From contig NZ_PXZO01000008.1 of the NCBI RefSeq assembly GCF_003013475.1, positions 1-37,140 on the forward strand: DNA of 37,140 nt, given 5' to 3'. The position numbers and the translations under genes were made by a program. Below, piece after piece: positions 7,237 to 14,314 of the stretch; position 1 is the first letter of the stretch; the number at the start of each line of letters is the position of its first letter. This stretch comes from Brevibacillus porteri (GTDB lineage Bacteria; Bacillota; Bacilli; Brevibacillales; Brevibacillaceae). Under the pieces are notes generated by a model. That model was not told the origin of the DNA. It made no database searches and worked only from the letters and a program-made list of their open reading frames with translations.

Positions 7237-8781
7237 TTGTGGAATCAATGGATATAGCGTGAGCTCAAAGTTTTTTTCACGTTGCCACTTTTCCTTACGG
7301 TACACGGCTTTTCCAATTACGGTTTTCAAAAGAGAATTTTTCTTTGCAGGGTCTTCCGTTTGTTCGTATAGTTCCAGTACATTTTCTACCTTTGGGATAA
7401 TTTCAAGCTGTGCCTGCTGACGTTTACATTCCAATTCCAATTCCTGTTCTGCTTGGTTAATTGCAGAGCGGATGGCTTCCATACGATCAGACAAGTTTTT
7501 AGAGCGCTCTAAAAAAGTATCTTCATCGTAAATACCTCTTTCTAGAAAATCATAGAGCCGGCCTTTTTGTGAATCCAGATCCTTTAGTTCACGTTCAAGG
7601 ATAGAGATGGTGTGACGTTTGGTCTCAAGAATGCCATTATTCTGTGAAGGTTGTTCGTGTCTTTCCCAATCGGCTTTATATTGGTTTAGCCAATCTCTAA
7701 GCCCAAGAACGACAGCCTGCTCCACATAATTAAAGCGACTACTTTTGTTTTGGCAAAGCTGGTTGTAACATTTTAGATGGGCTTGCTGCTTTGTATATGG
7801 TCTTAGAACCATTGAGGAACCACACATGTCACACTTTACTAATCCGGCGAGGGGATTTGTAATACCATTAACCAATTGGTACGGTACGTGGTATTTTCGT
7901 CCTAAGATATCCTGGGCTTTTTGAAACGTTTCGATCGTCACTAGGGGTTCGTGCTTCCCCTGCACGTCTACCCATTCGCTACGCGGTCTGGTTCTTACAT
8001 CTTTTCGTTTACCAGGCTCTGTTGACTTCTTTTCCTCTTTCTTTTTCCACTGGAGCCGACCGACATATACGGCATTTTTTAAGATTGCCAATACAGATGA
8101 GGAGGACCAAGCTTTTCCTGTATATGAGTAATACCCCATGCTGTTCAGTGTTTGGGCAATTTTATTGCTCCCCATTCTGCTTGAAGGCACTTCGTGTGTA
8201 TACCAATCAAAGACCATTTTCACAATGCGAGCTTGTTCCGGATGTGGAATCAGGATACGCTCACGATCGGTCTTATGAATTTGGTAACCATAGGGTGGAC
8301 GAGTAGCGATATAATTTCCTTCTTCGACAGAGGCAATACGACCACGTTGAAGACGTCGATTGATTAGCTTTAACTCGCGACGCGCCATGAATGATTCAAA
8401 CTCCATGTACTCTTCATCCCATTCATCGTTGGGATCGTATATTTTCCTGGGTGTGATGATCTTGGTTCCAGATTCCCGAAAAGCTCGTTCTATTAGCCCC
8501 TGATCCACTTTGTCTCCGCGACCAAGACGGTCGATATCCATTACCAATACAGCGTCATAAGCTTTGCTCTCGACTTCTTTCAAGAGCTCTAGCATTTCAG
8601 GACGGTGAATCAGGGATTCTCCAGAAACTATTTCTTCACGAATTTTTATAATATTTAGCTCATGCTGTTTTGCAAGTTTTAAAAGAGCTTTTTTGTGTTT
8701 GGCAAGGGTTTCACCTTCACCGCGTGCTTCTGCTTCCAAATCGGCACGTGATTTACGAAGGTACATACAAACTCGGTCCAT
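7234..8781 (-). CDS. Large serine recombinase (integrase) of element 2
   Basis: The protein is 515 residues. The resolvase domain has CMYLRKSRAD (catalytic Ser about residue 10) and MDIDRLGRGDKVDQG. A recombinase domain follows (GKAWSSSSVLAILKNAVYVG), then a zinc ribbon, CDMCGSSM..CYNQLCQNK, and a long coiled coil (about 380-460), as in phage serine integrases. The start at 8781 was chosen because GGAGG lies 5 bases before it. The upstream in-frame ATG contains that ribosome site. It ends 24 bases from the second sigK break, so it is the enzyme expected to integrate and excise element 2. It is only distantly related to the first recombinase, so the two junctions can be recombined independently. 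Confidence 0.9.
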   Translation of the reverse strand: MDRVCMYLRKSRADLEAEARGEGETLAKHKKALLKLAKQHELNIIKIREEIVSGESLIHRPEMLELLKEVESKAYDAVLVMDIDRLGRGDKVDQGLIERAFRESGTKIITPRKIYDPNDEWDEEYMEFESFMARRELKLINRRLQRGRIASVEEGNYIATRPPYGYQIHKTDRERILIPHPEQARIVKMVFDWYTHEVPSSRMGSNKIAQTLNSMGYYSYTGKAWSSSSVLAILKNAVYVGRLQWKKKEEKKSTEPGKRKDVRTRPRSEWVDVQGKHEPLVTIETFQKAQDILGRKYHVPYQLVNGITNPLAGLVKCDMCGSSMVLRPYTKQQAHLKCYNQLCQNKSSRFNYVEQAVVLGLRDWLNQYKADWERHEQPSQNNGILETKRHTISILERELKDLDSQKGRLYDFLERGIYDEDTFLERSKNLSDRMEAIRSAINQAEQELELECKRQQAQLEIIPKVENVLELYEQTEDPAKKNSLLKTVIGKAVYRKEKWQREKNFELTLYPLIPQ

Positions 8782-8821
8782 ATTGCCCTCCATGAGTGAT
8801 AGCTGTGGATGTCTAAAAATA

Positions 8822-8856
8822 CAAAAACGCCCTTGGTAACAGAAACTGGGCGGTTT
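8822..8856 (-). terminator. Terminator hairpin inside the recombinase leader
   Basis: On the minus strand CGCCC pairs with GGGCG across 15 bases and is followed by TTTTTGTATTTTT, between the promoter and the start codon. A competing hairpin, GAAAC-CGCCCA-GTTTC, uses the same left arm. Transcription of the integrase may therefore be attenuated. Confidence 0.5.
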
Positions 8857-8880
8857 CTAATAGTATACGATCTTGTTGTA

Positions 8881-8910
8881 ATTATATCCCATCTGCTAAA
8901 TTCGGAACAA
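8881..8910 (-). promoter_or_regulatory. Promoter of the element 2 recombinase
   Basis: On the minus strand TTGTTC (8905-8910) and TATAAT (8881-8886) are 18 bases apart. The -10 box is perfect. It reads toward the recombinase. Confidence 0.5.
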
Positions 8911-9020
8911 CAAATGTGGAAACTTCTGGGACACTGATATGTTATACTATTCTTACAATAGAATCGGCTCCTCAGGGGCGGCGGCTCATCTCCCAATGTC
9001 ATATTAGGGGAGGTGAGAGT

Positions 9021-9107
9021 ATGGAGGTATATCAGGCTCTAGCGTTGATGATTTCTTTCGCAACGTTGGTTGTGTTGATTCTGACCTTCGATAGAAAAAA
9101 GAAGTAA
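9021..9107 (+). CDS. Putative holin-like toxin (type I toxin-antitoxin)
   Basis: This 28-residue peptide has one hydrophobic helix (ALALMISFATLVVLILTF) and a basic tail, DRKKK. It matches the pattern of the putative holin-like toxin family that includes Bacillus TxpA/BsrG-type membrane toxins. The ribosome site GGGGAGGTGAG is strong and 4-5 bases from ATG. Family members are silenced by an antisense RNA overlapping the 3' end. The two consecutive hairpins downstream fit that organisation, but I could not define the antitoxin promoter with confidence. B. subtilis skin carries TxpA/RatA in a comparable setting. Confidence 0.7.
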   Translation: MEVYQALALMISFATLVVLILTFDRKKK

Positions 9108-9146
9108 CCGCCCCTTGAGCTACCAACTCTGGCGGTTACTTTTCTG
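9103..9146 (+). terminator. Terminator overlapping the toxin stop codon
   Basis: AGTAACCGCC and GGCGGTTACT form a perfect 10-bp stem followed by TTTTC. It starts within the last toxin codon, as often seen in type I toxin mRNAs. Confidence 0.75.
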
Positions 9147-9187
9147 AAATAATTGAGCTGCCCCCTTGTGGGAACGTCTATTGTACT

Positions 9188-9222
9188 GACCGTTCCGGTT
9201 GCCGCCGGGACGGTCTTTCTTT
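9188..9222 (+). terminator. Second hairpin downstream of the toxin
   Basis: GACCGT, one mismatch, CCGG pair with CCGG, one mismatch, ACGGTC, followed by TTTCTTT. It may be a back-up terminator or the 5' stem of an antisense RNA read leftward. The stretch 9223-9394 is AT-rich without a gene and should hold the promoter of the next regulator. Confidence 0.6.
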
Positions 9223-9394
9223 AGTATACGCAGTTTTTGTTATTTTTAGGATAGATTACATTTAGTGATATGTCAACAAATAGGGATGAATACCTTTTTC
9301 AATCAATAATAAATGACGAATATAAGGATAGTAATAAAAAGTAATTTATTATAAAATTTTCTTAAAATGTTAAAGTTTTTTTGTGGGGGTCTGA

Positions 9395-10621
9395 ATGACT
9401 GGATCAGTTACGTTAGGTATGCAGATTAGGTCATACCGGAAAGGAAATCGCCTTACGCAGACGTCGCTTGCAAAGATAACTGGGATACGAAGAGATTTCT
9501 TAATTGGAGTGGAAAAAGGTCGGATTGTTCCTGGATTAGAAGTAATAGATCAAATCACTGATGGACTTGGAATACGTTACGATGCTCTATACAGGTCCTA
9601 CTTGCATTGCTTTGACAATCCTGAAAGCCTGCTAAGACTCGTTGAAGATGAAATTACCAAAAACAACGTAGCATTTGCTTTACGCGCCCTTCAAAGAGTA
9701 ATGGAAATAGCCAAAAAAACAGGCGATAGAGGGCTGCAATTATTCGCGGTAATCAAGCTGATACTACTTCGAGACGTGTTCACCGGGAAAAAACCGAAGT
9801 TAAATGAGCGAACAATAGAATTCGCACTAAGTAACTTTGCTCTCCTTTCCAGCGATCAAATGAACGGCGTGTTAGACAGTCTTTATCAACTAACTTTACG
9901 GCACAAACAGGCATTCGATTTATTTATTGATCTTGCAAGCAGGATTTCCAAAGACGATCTTTCAGGGAAGCAACTTTTCTTACTCTATAACCACCTGGGA
10001 TATATCTATTATTTTAAGAAACAATACTTTCAAGCTCTAAGAATGCTAATTAAAGCGTTTGAATATGAAAAGGATGCTGATTGTGAGAGCCTTGGTAAGG
10101 CGTATGGTCGACTAGGAAACGTAGCCGTACAATGTAGACAATACGAGCATGCTATCCAGGCATATAAGCGTGGCACTGAGTATAACAATTTAGCATGTAA
10201 AGGAAACATCGGAAAAGCATTCATTCGATTAGGACTCGTAAATGAGGCAATACAATCATGGAAGAGTTTTCTTCAAATCACAGAGGGATATGAATTGCAT
10301 GTACTTCCTGATTGGGCGTTTGTTGAAATGCTTTACGGTAATGTTCAAAAAGGAGAGTATTTACATTCAGAGGTTTATAGACTAATGCGTGAAACTCCAT
10401 TGGAAGACCCTACAACATTATTGTTTTACAAAAGAAACAGTGCCGTCAAACTCATACTAGAAAAAAAGTATGTTGAGGCACTGGGATTATTAATAGAGGT
10501 CAAACATGAATTTTTACAGAGCTATTTGGAGGAAGAGATCGTGCCACTAGAGGACTTAATCCACTTGTTAGCTGCATACACAAATGGGATTCCTATTGTT
10601 AAAAGTTATACCAATATATAG
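9395..10621 (+). CDS. HTH-TPR peptide-sensing regulator (RNPP / AimR-like)
   Basis: The product is 408 residues. An N-terminal Xre-type HTH spans about residues 8-62 (MQIRSYRKGNRLTQTSLAKITGI, then a second helix and GLGIRYDAL). The rest is predicted helical repeats of TPR type, with clear units such as LGYIYYFKKQYFQALRMLIKAF and YGRLGNVAVQCRQYEHAIQAYK. This two-part layout is that of RNPP receptors (PlcR, NprR, AimR) that bind imported oligopeptides. A peptide precursor gene follows 47 bases downstream, as in arbitrium and PlcR-PapR loci. It would control lysogeny or another prophage programme in response to peptide density. Membership in a named subfamily needs comparison. The start has only a weak GGGGG site. 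Confidence 0.82.
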   Translation: MTGSVTLGMQIRSYRKGNRLTQTSLAKITGIRRDFLIGVEKGRIVPGLEVIDQITDGLGIRYDALYRSYLHCFDNPESLLRLVEDEITKNNVAFALRALQRVMEIAKKTGDRGLQLFAVIKLILLRDVFTGKKPKLNERTIEFALSNFALLSSDQMNGVLDSLYQLTLRHKQAFDLFIDLASRISKDDLSGKQLFLLYNHLGYIYYFKKQYFQALRMLIKAFEYEKDADCESLGKAYGRLGNVAVQCRQYEHAIQAYKRGTEYNNLACKGNIGKAFIRLGLVNEAIQSWKSFLQITEGYELHVLPDWAFVEMLYGNVQKGEYLHSEVYRLMRETPLEDPTTLLFYKRNSAVKLILEKKYVEALGLLIEVKHEFLQSYLEEEIVPLEDLIHLLAAYTNGIPIVKSYTNI

Positions 10622-10637
10622 AAACAGTTAGTACAAT

Positions 10638-10667
10638 GGGTGTAATCATGAGAAAAGGGGTGTAATC
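10638..10667 (+). promoter_or_regulatory. Direct repeat GGGTGTAATC x2, possible operator
   Basis: The same ten bases occur at 10638-10647 and 10658-10667, exactly 20 bases (about two helical turns) apart, between the receptor and peptide genes. The second copy includes the ribosome site. A binding site for the HTH protein is plausible. Confidence 0.4.
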
Positions 10668-10668
10668 T

Positions 10669-10824
10669 GTGAAGAAAATCGCAATAGCTATTTTTTCTGT
10701 ATTAATCTTGGGGATTGCAATAGTGAGCCCAATGAAAGTGGAAGCTGGGGGACCGCCAATTCATCCGATTACTCAGGACAAGTCAGACCCAATTAAAGTA
10801 TATGGTCCCCCAATCCACCCTTAA
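10669..10824 (+). CDS. Secreted signalling-peptide precursor with duplicated GPPIHP
   Basis: This 51-residue product starts with a signal-like segment (KKIAIAIFSVLILGIAIVS, to about residue 20). It then has VEAGGPPIHP, a hydrophilic spacer ITQDKSDP, and ends in VYGPPIHP. The hexapeptide GPPIHP occurs at about 28-33 and again as the last six residues. A short repeated C-terminal peptide after an export signal is the hallmark of Phr/AimP/PapR-type pheromone precursors. AAAGGGG precedes the GTG start by eight bases. The upstream HTH-TPR protein is the obvious receptor. The mature form could be GPPIHP or one residue longer. Confidence 0.8.
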   Translation: MKKIAIAIFSVLILGIAIVSPMKVEAGGPPIHPITQDKSDPIKVYGPPIHP

Positions 10825-10828
10825 AAAA

Positions 10829-10866
10829 TGTAAAATCCACCAGTGCCGGTGGATTTTTTGTTTTCC
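10829..10866 (+). terminator. Terminator after the peptide gene
   Basis: AAAATCCACC and GGTGGATTTT form a 10-bp stem around AGTGCC, followed by TTGTTTTCC. Confidence 0.85.
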
Positions 10867-10999
10867 TTCTGTCAATTATCTTTTTTGTCGAAATGTATGG
10901 TGAATAGTGTCGGATTATGCGGGTGCTTGAAAAGTCCAACATTTTTTATTATTCATATATATTCTTTATAAATGATGAATTGTAAAATAGTAGCAGACT

Positions 11000-11019
11000 T
11001 TATTCCATTTTAGGAATAA
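11000..11019. promoter_or_regulatory. Dyad TTATTCC-N6-GGAATAA, possible operator
   Basis: A perfect 7-bp inverted repeat lies in an otherwise gene-free, AT-rich stretch (10867-11075) ahead of a small gene. It resembles a repressor half-site pair. The protein that binds it is unknown. Confidence 0.35.
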
Positions 11020-11075
11020 CTTGGAAAACAACAGGAGCCTAGAAAAGTTCCTGAGGGGAGGGTGCATAACCTCTT

Positions 11076-11237
11076 ATGGAGAGAGATGCGAAAGAAAAAA
11101 GTACACCAGTAACGAGCAGAAATTATATAAAAGAAGAGGTAGTTAATGCATTTAAGGTGATTTTACAAAATAAAAATCATCCTGAAGCAAAAGTGATCAT
11201 TGATGAAATTCAAAAGAACCGTTTTATCACTTTGTGA
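11076..11237 (+). CDS. 53-residue hypothetical protein
   Basis: The product is charged and largely helical, including NYIKEEVVNAFKVILQN and EAKVIIDEIQ. The ATG follows GGGGAGGG at a long spacing of about 14 bases. The terminator stem overlaps its last codons. Its position after the peptide-signalling pair is where arbitrium phages place their small effector AimX. I see no sequence proof of that role. Confidence 0.45.
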   Translation: MERDAKEKSTPVTSRNYIKEEVVNAFKVILQNKNHPEAKVIIDEIQKNRFITL

Positions 11238-11258
11238 TTGAACGGTTCTTTGCTTTTA
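11216..11258 (+). terminator. Terminator over the end of the 53-residue gene
   Basis: AAGAACCGTT and AACGGTTCTT form a 10-bp stem followed by TGCTTTT. It is nearly symmetrical and could work in both directions. Confidence 0.7.
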
Positions 11259-11346
11259 TACCCTCTGCAAATATGAGTGCTTGTTCAATTATTCGTTCAC
11301 GATCTTCTTCTGGTAAAGATATAAGAGTGTCTAACAGCGCTCTCAT
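11227..11346 (-). CDS. Possible 39-residue antisense protein
   Basis: A minus-strand frame encodes a helix-rich peptide containing LPEEDRERIIEQALIF, which looks protein-like. It lacks a ribosome site and overlaps the terminator of the plus-strand gene. It could be a remnant of an Xre-type repressor tail. Confidence 0.2.
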   Translation of the reverse strand: MRALLDTLISLPEEDRERIIEQALIFAEGIKAKNRSITK

Positions 11347-11366
11347 TATAAGAGAGGTGAAATAAA

Positions 11367-11612
11367 GTGATTCCAGTAAACGAACGGATCGAGCAGATAA
11401 GAATTAATAAAGGTATTACAAAAGCTTATATGGCAAGGAAACTGGGGATGACCTCTATGGGATATCATCATTTGGCTACAGGCCGTTCTCCAATCAGCAC
11501 TGATAGAATGCAAATCATAGCTGAAGCTTTAGAAGTTGATCCAAGGGAGTTTTTACGCCCAAAACTAAACGATTCGTTTAGTTCGGCGGAAGAAAAACAA
11601 AATACAGCCTGA
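11367..11612 (+). CDS. Small Xre-family HTH regulator (Cro/CI-like)
   Basis: The product is 81 residues and consists of one HTH_3 domain. Its helices include VNERIEQIRINKG, KAYMARKLGMT, the recognition helix MGYHHLATGRSPIS and TDRMQIIAEALEV. The GTG start follows AGAGAGGTG by six bases. It is probably an early lytic/lysogenic switch regulator of element 2 and the first gene of a rightward early operon. Confidence 0.75.
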   Translation: MIPVNERIEQIRINKGITKAYMARKLGMTSMGYHHLATGRSPISTDRMQIIAEALEVDPREFLRPKLNDSFSSAEEKQNTA

Positions 11613-11710
11613 AAGGAGTGCTCGTATGATGCGAAAGGAAATCGGAGGTGAAAACCATGGTAGTCCACCGTTCAGTGTTGCATAAGCATGTGACAGGAGG
11701 TGGTTCCAAG

Positions 11711-11896
11711 ATGAAAACTGCTGGGAAGTTCGATGAACCAATCATTGTGGAGACGTACCAGTATGGAGACACCACTGTTCGCATTGCAAGCAACGCTTTC
11801 GTAAAAACGCCAGAAGAGAAAGAAAAAGTCATCCGAGATATGCACATGGCAGGTTGGACGATCCTTGAAGAGATTTATCAAAAACAGACCGGGTGA
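11711..11896 (+). CDS. Conserved small phage protein, 61 residues
   Basis: The start at 11711 is supported by GGAGGTGG eight bases before it. A second ribosome site, GGAGGTG, allows initiation at 11657 with 18 more residues. The C-terminal KTPEEKEKVIRDMHMAGWTILEE resembles a short motif common in small phage proteins (pattern TPEE..V...H.AGW). The function is unknown. Confidence 0.55.
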   Translation: MKTAGKFDEPIIVETYQYGDTTVRIASNAFVKTPEEKEKVIRDMHMAGWTILEEIYQKQTG

Positions 11897-11925
11897 GTAT
11901 ACCCGGTGCTGATGGACAAGCTTCA

Positions 11926-12069
11926 CACAACTGCATAGAGCGCCGAAGAGCGGGAGCGAGCGATGAGATGAGCCGCGCCATAATACATTCCACCATTTCG
12001 CCGGGTAAGGGTGATACAAGGTCAGGTGGAGGTCACTGCCAAGACTCGACGCTGCATGCAGTTGTGTGA
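11926..12069 (+). ncRNA. Candidate structured RNA closed by a 13-bp helix
   Basis: CACACAACTGCAT (11926-) pairs perfectly with ATGCAGTTGTGTG (to 12069). After a 2x2 internal loop the helix continues with AGCG/CGCT and CG/CG. Inside, GCGG/CCGC and CCACC/GGTGG can form further stems. The roughly 190 bases between flanking genes contain no good frame. No known RNA class was recognised. Confidence 0.5.
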
Positions 12070-12089
12070 TGAAAGTGAGGTGAAAAGGG

Positions 12090-12209
12090 ATGACCGACAA
12101 AAAGCCAGCCATCCGTAATATACGTGATCTGCTTTACGTTTCGAACAAAAACCATGAGATTGTAACGGAAATTATTGGCCTTGCTGTTCAACATAAGGCC
12201 TCTGAGTGA
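12090..12209 (+). CDS. 39-residue hypothetical phage protein
   Basis: The ATG follows GTGAGGTGAAAAGGG. The product is mixed helical (RNIRDLLYVSNKNHEIVTEII). It is unrecognised, and the strong ribosome site and early-operon position support it. Confidence 0.5.
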   Translation: MTDKKPAIRNIRDLLYVSNKNHEIVTEIIGLAVQHKASE

Positions 12210-12417
12210 GTTTCAAAGTGCAATTGGTTGCATTCACACACAATTATCCGTACAACAGTCGGATCGTTGTGGAGAGGTTAAATACTTCTATCGTCTTGAT
12301 CTGTACCACTTTCCTGAGTCGTTGGAGCCTTTTAAAGAACAATTGGAAGACGCACTCTTTGAAGCATGCTTCAAAATTTATCGTGAGTATCTCCAAAAGG
12401 TTGAAGCTAGCGAATAA
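12175..12417 (+). CDS. Hypothetical protein, start uncertain
   Basis: The C-terminal two thirds look like real protein (KYFYRLDLYHFPESLEPFKEQLEDALFEACFKIYREYLQ). The N-terminus is unclear. TTG at 12175 or 12181 or CTG at 12202 are the only starts, none with a good ribosome site. It overlaps the previous gene and, by 11 bases, the convergent gene on the minus strand. Confidence 0.45.
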   Translation: MALLFNIRPLSEFQSAIGCIHTQLSVQQSDRCGEVKYFYRLDLYHFPESLEPFKEQLEDALFEACFKIYREYLQKVEASE

Positions 12418-12670
12418 TCACTGACGTTGGAAGCCCACATTTTGGACATTCATCTTGATTAGTCGGAGTGGCTTCGTACCCATCAGGAAATTTGGCTAAT
12501 TTACCATCTGGGCAACTAAGCCACAAACTTGTATTTTTGTCGGTTAGGTTGTCAGAAGATTGTAGTCCTTTACTTGTTCCTTGTATATTCCAGCCTAGAC
12601 TTTTGAGATCGCTGTCCAATTTCACTTTATCCTCTTCTGACAATTGCCTCACGTTGATTGCATGATTCAC
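12407..12670 (-). CDS. Zinc-ribbon-like hypothetical protein
   Basis: The product is 87 residues from GTG 12670, which has AAGGTGG eight bases upstream. The C-terminal half has LSCPDGK, then ECPKCGLP, a likely zinc site. It is transcribed against the early operon, so it is probably a separately controlled accessory gene. The family is unknown. Confidence 0.55.
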   Translation of the reverse strand: MNHAINVRQLSEEDKVKLDSDLKSLGWNIQGTSKGLQSSDNLTDKNTSLWLSCPDGKLAKFPDGYEATPTNQDECPKCGLPTSVIIR

Positions 12671-12708
12671 AGATTTCACCACCTTCTGTCTTTGATATTG
12701 GAAGAAGA

Positions 12709-12834
12709 ATGCCACTCGTCAAAGTACACGTTCTTCCGACAGAGAAATTCGACAGGATGTTTGGAAAATACTACCAATTACTAGAGGTGTTCAACCTGGA
12801 CAAACTCGATAATCTGGTCAAACGCATTGGCTGA
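12709..12834 (+). CDS. 41-residue hypothetical protein
   Basis: The product starts MPLVKVHVLPTEKFDRMFG and continues YYQLLEVFNLDKLDNLVKRIG. The composition is convincing but the ribosome site (GGAAGAAG) is modest. Confidence 0.45.
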   Translation: MPLVKVHVLPTEKFDRMFGKYYQLLEVFNLDKLDNLVKRIG

Positions 12835-12846
12835 TATACCAAAAAA

Positions 12847-12993
12847 GTGAATCAATCAGCAAAATGGCCACGTGATAAAAGAGAGCGTCGGCTCCCAAAA
12901 CTTCTGGCCTACAAAGAAAGGCTTCATGAACTAATCCGAAAAAGAAAAATGCCCTCGGCTCATATGGCTGCCGAGGGAGAGTCTGGAAAGTGA
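12847..12993 (+). CDS. 48-residue basic hypothetical protein
   Basis: A GTG-start frame encodes WPRDKRERRLPKLLAYKERLHELI, a strongly basic helix. The end includes an inverted repeat, CCCTCGGC/GCCGAGGG (12949-12974), which with the T-rich minus strand may be a leftward terminator. There is no clear ribosome site. Confidence 0.35.
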   Translation: MNQSAKWPRDKRERRLPKLLAYKERLHELIRKRKMPSAHMAAEGESGK

Positions 12994-13050
12994 GCTAGGA
13001 TTCATTGTACATCGAAAATCGAATAACGAAGGTAAGGGTGGTGCGAACAC

Positions 13051-13488
13051 TTGAGCGATTTTGGTAAACAGTTAGGTCAGTCACTTCAAGAGGCGGGCAT
13101 GACACAGTTAGCTTTCAGTTTTGAAGCTAATGTAAGCCGGGAGGCAGTCTCTTCATACACCACGGGGAGAATTATGACGCCGCCCGATGTTAAATCGAAA
13201 GCTGTACAAGTGATAAACAATCCATTTCTTTCAATTGCAGCAGCTTATGAGTCCTCAGCAGGTACAAGCCCGGTCATTTTGGACGGCGACAATGTGGAAC
13301 TAAATAGGCATACAGTGGTCGCTAAAACGGTTGAGGAAGTGGAAGAGCTTCTACTAGCCATAAGGCGGGCCCAGCCCATCCTTTTAAAACCGCCGTCCAC
13401 ATGGAGTACATCACAAATGCATCAGATTGAACACTTGATCAAGAGACATTGGACGTGGTTACATCCACAACACACATGGCAGCGGTGA
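13051..13488 (+). CDS. Xre-like DNA-binding phage protein
   Basis: The product is 145 residues from a TTG start with AAGGGTGG upstream. The N-terminal 50 residues form a HTH (FGKQLGQSLQEAGMTQLAF, then VSREAVSSYTTGRIMTPPD) of lambda-repressor type. The rest is unassigned. It is likely an early regulator. Confidence 0.6.
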   Translation: MSDFGKQLGQSLQEAGMTQLAFSFEANVSREAVSSYTTGRIMTPPDVKSKAVQVINNPFLSIAAAYESSAGTSPVILDGDNVELNRHTVVAKTVEEVEELLLAIRRAQPILLKPPSTWSTSQMHQIEHLIKRHWTWLHPQHTWQR

Positions 13489-13598
13489 TCACGAAAGAAT
13501 CGAAGTTAGGCTGGATAGCTCAATGGACGAAGCACAAAACAAAGCTTATGAGCAGAGGTTTTATAAAAGTGATGAAAGGGGCAGGACGTCATGAGTAA
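13476..13598 (+). CDS. Possible 40-residue overlapping basic peptide
   Basis: The frame overlaps the end of the preceding gene and the first bases of the next. The sequence ITKESKLGWIAQWTKHK..MSRGFIKVMKG is plausible, but no ribosome site is seen. Confidence 0.3.
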   Translation: MAAVITKESKLGWIAQWTKHKTKLMSRGFIKVMKGAGRHE

Positions 13599-14022
13599 TC
13601 AGTACATGATATTTGATCAAGACCAGTTGCTTATTGTGATCGGCGCATTAGTCGAAGAGAAGGTCAGGATTCAGCAAGAGGGTAATGGATGGCAAGCAAA
13701 ACGACTTATCATCACGGCAAATGTTCTTATCGAAATGTGTGGTGGGAAGCCCGGTTACTTAGATGAGGAACAGCTAGAGCAAGCTGCCGGAGCATTGGAA
13801 AAAGTGGTCGAAAGCCGGAGGGGATTGGCAAACACCAAAGCATCACAGGCTCTATGGCTAGCTGCACGACTACGAGAGGTAAAGGCAAAGCGGGAGAAGC
13901 GATTTCTTAAATCACCGTATGTACTGGTGAAGGGTAAGCGGAAAGCAGTCCTCTTGAAGGCGAGAGAAGTCGCAGCATTCCTAAAATACGAAAAAACCGC
14001 CTGCAGCGAACAGACGGCTTAG
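13591..14022 (+). CDS. Hypothetical phage protein, 143 residues
   Basis: The ATG follows AAAGGGGCAGG. The product is helical, with a basic C-terminal part (LREVKAKREKRFL, VKGKRKAVLLKAREV). It lies in a run of small early genes before the recombination module. There is no recognised domain. Confidence 0.6.
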   Translation: MSNQYMIFDQDQLLIVIGALVEEKVRIQQEGNGWQAKRLIITANVLIEMCGGKPGYLDEEQLEQAAGALEKVVESRRGLANTKASQALWLAARLREVKAKREKRFLKSPYVLVKGKRKAVLLKAREVAAFLKYEKTACSEQTA

Positions 14023-14074
14023 AAAAACACTGTATCGGAAGAATACCACAACCACATAGAGGAGGACAAGCCCA

Positions 14075-14314
14075 ATGAAGCCAGCACACATCCGTATTCA
14101 GGAATTGCAAAAAGAAGTAGCGAATTTGGCTGAGCTGCGTGACGAAGCCAAATCAGAAATGAATAGCAATATGGACGATGCATTGCACTACCGAAAAAAA
14201 GCATCGGAAGCAGAAAAACGCATGCATGCTCGTCAGGAAGAAATTGACGCACGTCTTGCAGAAATCACCGATTTGGAGGAACAGGAGGTGTTGGTGCATG
14301 CGGCAAGTGCCTGA
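14075..14314 (+). CDS. Coiled-coil phage protein, 79 residues
   Basis: Almost the whole product is heptad-like (IQELQKEVANLAELRDEAK, EAEKRMHARQEEIDARL). GGAGGACAAGCCC precedes the ATG. It overlaps the next gene. Confidence 0.6.
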   Translation: MKPAHIRIQELQKEVANLAELRDEAKSEMNSNMDDALHYRKKASEAEKRMHARQEEIDARLAEITDLEEQEVLVHAASA

